Part shown: positions 60,733 through 64,000 of the stretch, piece by piece
Layout: each line of letters starts with the position of its first letter
How positions within the stretch are numbered: position 1 is the stretch's first letter
From: Diphasiastrum complanatum
Taxonomy: Eukaryota > Streptophyta > Lycopodiopsida > Lycopodiales > Lycopodiaceae
Assembly: GCA_029204225.1 (NCBI GenBank)
Contig: CM055099.1
Coordinates: 41,729,359 to 41,793,358 of the forward strand
Direction: 5' to 3'
DNA: 64,000 bases
Program-made: the position numbers and the translations under genes
The notes under the pieces: generated by a model
Databases searched by the model: none
The model's input: the letters and a program-made list of their open reading frames with translations, nothing else
What the model was told of the DNA's origin: nothing

Positions 60733-63312
60733 AGAAGAGGAGGCAAAGGAGTTCAAATATCTGCTGAAGATCGTTCTTGTTACAGGGCAGAAGGAAAGAA
60801 AAACGTGGATTTCTGGACAGATGAAACATTATATTCACAAGATCCAAGCACTTTGACACATCCTACATTCTCTTCAATAACTCATTTAGTTACATGGATA
60901 TGCAATGGGCATAGTGAATTACTAAGATATTGTGAAAGATTGCAAAACCATGGAAAACAACTTTATATGAATAAAGTTCACTTTTTAGAAGGTGAGTTAA
61001 TTCGGATATCCTTTTATTGTCAGAATAGAGATTGTCATCTCCAAAAGACGTTAGAAGAAAATGAACAACTTAAAAAAAATAATGAATCATTACAGAAGAT
61101 AGCAATCAATATCAAATCAGAACTAGAGCAAATGCAATCAGTCTTACAGTCTATTCGTATTGAAAACTTACAATTAATGAAGGATGTGGATTTGGTAAAG
61201 AAGAAGGCTGAAAGTAAGAAGCGAAAGCGACAAAGTTGCAAGGATATTCAAACGCTTTCAAAAGGAGGTTATCGAAGTAGAAGGATCCGTGCATTCAAGT
61301 AAGCATATTCTAAATTTTGTAAGTTTTTCAATGACATTTGGATTTAATTTCAGCTATGGTGATATTCTGTTAACTATCTGTTTTTTTTGTAGAACTGCAT
61401 TAGTAGCTCCTCGGAATATTAAAGACAATGCTTCACTAGGAATGTCATTGGGCACAATATTGACTTGCAAATCCACTGAGTGTATCATGATGAACAATAG
61501 GATTTCAAATGTAAAGTGTAAAATAGCAGAGTCTTTGATGGTGGACATTCAAAATATTTTAGATAAGACTATAGTTCAGGGTGCTTGTGATTTTGCAGGT
61601 ATTAGTAGGGAAGCATATGCAACAATATTTGAACTAATTAGAGAAGCTTTTAAGCAAGTTCAAATTAGAAAAGTCCCAATCCGTAGAACATACCTACGGT
61701 TGCCATCACACCTCCTGCTAGACCTAGAACACGCAACCGCAGCAGGTGGCTCTCTGAGATACGGAAGTATCAGAGGTCAACAACTCTGTTGATCCCAAGA
61801 GCTCCATTCTACCGTGCTGTCTGGAACATAACAAAAAATGATCTCGGACAGCACGTTAGATTCACATCGAGTGCTCTTCAGTGCCTTTAGGGCTGCTAAA
61901 GATTATATTAGCCCTTCTTTTTAGGATTCTTTTTTGCTTGCCATCCATACCAAGAGGGTTACCATAATGCCCAAGGATTTTCAGCTTTTGATGAGAATGA
62001 GGGATAGGTACTGTAAGTTACATGTATCTCAACCTGCTCCTCCTAGACCAACTCCTGTAGATAGGACTCATCTTCCTACAAAGTGTCCTAGGAAGCAGAC
62101 AGCCCCCAAGCGTGCTCCTAAGAAAGTGAAGCCTATCCCAGAATCCATCGTAGATAATGCTGTTGTTGATAATGATGTAAATATAGCTACCTCTGTTTTG
62201 GATACTCCTAAAATTGCTGTAGATACTACACTTCCACCTCCTCCTCCTCCTCCTCCTCCTCCCAATTTCTATACATATATAGATTTGGATGAATATCTTA
62301 AATTTGAGAAAGACATATCGGATGCTATAGATACAATTGGTACTCCTTTTTGTTTTAGACTAGAAGAACTTGATTTTAGTATTGATTTTAGAGTTCTAGA
62401 TTGCTTGGATCTCAAAGACAGACGGGCTTCTATCAGTGATCCTGTGATAGAGTCCGGACTGAGACTCTTGCAATTTGACATTGCAAGAGATTCATCAAAC
62501 GAGTTGCTGGTGCTGAGTAACTTTCTGCTCCAGGCCTTCAAGGAGAATAATGACACATTGTCACAGTGTCTGACAAGTGGATTCACACCAGCAACAAAGT
62601 ATCTGGTCATTCCTTATCATACCAAGTAAGATATATTAAGTGCTTCTTCATGTTTTATGTAGTAACATTGACATTTTCAATTTAAATAGTTCTCAGAATT
62701 GCCGCTAAAGTACTTTCAATCTTATTTTGCAATGACCACTAGAGTTTAAACCTGATCTCTATTAAGAGATCTATAAATAATATTATTAACTGTTCTTGTG
62801 TCAAGATGAATTCGACGAGAAATATGCATAAGGATGTAGATATATCCATTCCATATCTAAGTAAATATATTTCTGCAGACGTTCCCCATTCCATAGACTG
62901 GCAGATCGTCAGCTTGGAGGTAAACTCTTCTTTCTTAATAGCATTTTGAGATCAGTATTCTAATGAAATATTTTCAATCTAATTCATTCTGTTTCATGAT
63001 TGATTTTTTGTGTGCTGGATTATTTTGCAGTCACCCCAGCAAAATGATTCATTCAGCTGTGGGTGGTACATATTGTACAATGCCAAGCTGTTTTTTGAGT
63101 GGTTCATCCTTCAACAAGATGTTGATATTTCTAAGGTAATAAATACTGTTTATTGTTTACACTTCCTGAGTACACATCAAGCTAGGTGTATAGATTTAGA
63201 CAAGAAATTATTCAGTATACTGGCTCGGGCAAGGCTTCAGCCTCCCAGTATTGATGATGGTGCAAAGGATGATGTAGTTGTACTAAATCAAGATCAGAAA
63301 AAATATAGATAG
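60733..63312 (+). pseudogene. Multi-domain gene: coiled coil, histone H3-like fold and Ulp1/C48-type protease
   Basis: Exon 1 (60733 after CCTTTGCAG|, or from an ATG at 60601, to 61298) encodes about 190 residues with a C-terminal coiled coil (LEENEQLKKNNESLQKIA) and a nuclear-signal-like KKKAESKKRKR. Exon 2 (61393-62625) joins in phase and encodes a helical stretch, a histone H3-like fold (about 61711-61990), a Lys/Pro-rich linker with a Pro10 run, and the start of a papain-like Ulp1 region (ISDPVIESGLRLLQ, KYLVIPYH). Exon 3 (62879-62919) has DVPHSIDWQIVSLE. Exon 4 (63031-63312) has SPQQNDSFSCGWYILYN, with the Gln and nucleophile Cys typical of C48 peptidases. The HW catalytic segment was not found, the exon 2/3 phase does not match, and the histone part is frameshifted with a TAG. 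This copy is therefore probably dead or incompletely modelled. Confidence 0.6.
61711..61990 (+). pseudogene. Histone H3-like (CenH3-like) fold domain
   Basis: Reading frame 1 from 61711 gives a basic tail and WLSEIRKYQRSTTLLIP, RAPFYRAVWNI and VRFTSSALQCL. After a one-base shift near 61890, frame 2 gives RAAKDYI, then a TAG at the position of a conserved acidic residue, then DSFLLAIHTKRVTIMPKDFQL. Aligned by eye this covers the alpha-N, alpha-1, alpha-2 and alpha-3 helices of histone H3 with correct spacing. IHTKRVTIMPKD is nearly identical to the H3 C-terminal segment. LLIPRAPF and a loop 1 one residue longer than in H3 are features of CenH3. The entry into frame 1 also needs a shift near 61690. 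Confidence 0.85.
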
Positions 63313-63660
63313 CATAGAACAAAAATACATGTATAGATTTCATAGAAAAATATACATTGATATATCAAATGCTGCTCCAGTTTATGAATTTGGGAGCACA
63401 AAATACATGTATAGATGCCCAACTTGGACTTTCATTTATTGAATGAAAGGGTGTATACACAAATTTTTACCAAAGTTTATTTGAAACTATTGTTCTCCCA
63501 CAATGGTGATTGTTGTAGGTAGATCTTTGCAGCACGTTATCAGCTCCTGTCTTTTTCGCATTTGTGACATAGCAAATATTAGTGAATGTGCAATTGTAAA
63601 TGATGACATTTTCTATTATTTTGTTCTATTTTGAAATGGCAATAAACATAAAGTACTTAC

Positions 63661-64000
63661 GAGTCTTCCGTTGATGATAAATCTGAAATATGTTGGTAGA
63701 TTGGTTTGTAATAGCATGAGCTTTGTTATGATAAAATCAAGCTTCCAGTGCTCTTCCACCTCAACCATAGTCAAATATTCCTCATTGTAGATAATGCTTA
63801 TCTCCATTCGGTTTGTGTGACCCTTTAGTTCAAAGTCTTGATCCAGTGGTAGCCATGTACCTTCAATTTTCTTGTATCTCTGGTAGCTAAATGTGAGACT
63901 GAGCATTTGCTTTTTGATATGATAACGAAAGATCATTGAGGACTTTTTAATCCTGCATTCTATGTCATTATTTGTTTTACTATCTGAGCCTTGATCCATG
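63661..64000 (-). CDS. Exon of an unknown gene entering from the right edge
   Basis: The frame is open from the window edge (an ATG lies at 63999 but the exon may start outside) to a perfect donor, ACTC|GTAAGT, at 63661/63660. About 112 residues include IFRYHIKKQMLSLTFSYQRY, TWLPLDQDFELKGHT and PTYFRFIINGRL. I recognise no domain. It converges on the H3-fold/protease gene with about 350 bp between them. Confidence 0.4.

Noticed and set aside
62068-62265. Gly-rich open frame opposite the H3-fold/protease gene
   Set aside because: It is the antisense of the poly-proline linker.
1-64000. tRNA, rRNA or CRISPR features
   Set aside because: No cloverleaf with box A/B, no rRNA-like conserved block and no regularly spaced identical repeats were seen.

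Overview
The window is nuclear DNA of a land plant. The evidence is plant-type LTR retrotransposons primed by initiator-Met tRNA, hAT elements with BED/DUF659/dimerisation domains, spliced GT-AG genes with very large introns, and two recognisable plant housekeeping-type genes. The dense mix of decayed transposons, (GA)n tracts and 3-9 kb introns would suit a fern or other large-genome plant, but that placement is only a guess. Most of the 64 kb is transposon-derived or featureless AT-rich sequence.

Layout. 1-8.6 kb: AT-rich spacer with a possible LTR/PBS at 0.37-1.17 kb, a MITE-like element with 29-bp perfect inverted ends (4310-4691) and a small hairpin repeat (6880-6950). 8662-14089: a structurally complete but mutated minus-strand Ty1/copia element with two LTRs, PBS, polypurine tract and a 5-bp target duplication (TGATG). 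14873-20.41 kb: a plus-strand Ty3/gypsy element without its 3' part, fused at 20.41 kb to a minus-strand LINE fragment (to about 21.85 kb). 24.84-26.77 kb: a decayed hAT transposase gene, cut by the 5' LTR and gag of a second copia element (26769-28.46 kb). 31-35.9 kb: further copia pieces. 36388-42621: a hAT transposon with both ends and an 8-bp target duplication (ATATGAAC), carrying a spliced transposase gene plus a second, antisense small gene.

Host genes. A minus-strand gene for an RLF-type cytochrome b5-domain protein can be assembled from exons at about 43.35-42.82, 33.78-33.64 and 30.52-30.47 kb. The junctions are exactly in phase, and the complete hAT transposon lies inside its 9-kb intron. 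A plus-strand gene (54547-58630) encodes a nine-knuckle CCHC zinc-finger protein with an RS-like N-terminus.

The most unusual item is at 60.7-63.3 kb: a plus-strand multi-exon gene that combines a coiled coil and basic stretch, a histone-fold domain clearly related to histone H3 (with CenH3-like wording and a lengthened loop 1), a Pro/Lys linker and a C-terminal Ulp1/C48-type cysteine-protease segment. The histone-fold part is broken by a frameshift and a stop in this copy. A minus-strand gene of unknown function runs in from the right edge and converges on it. I infer that the pair may belong to a mobile element whose ends are outside the window.
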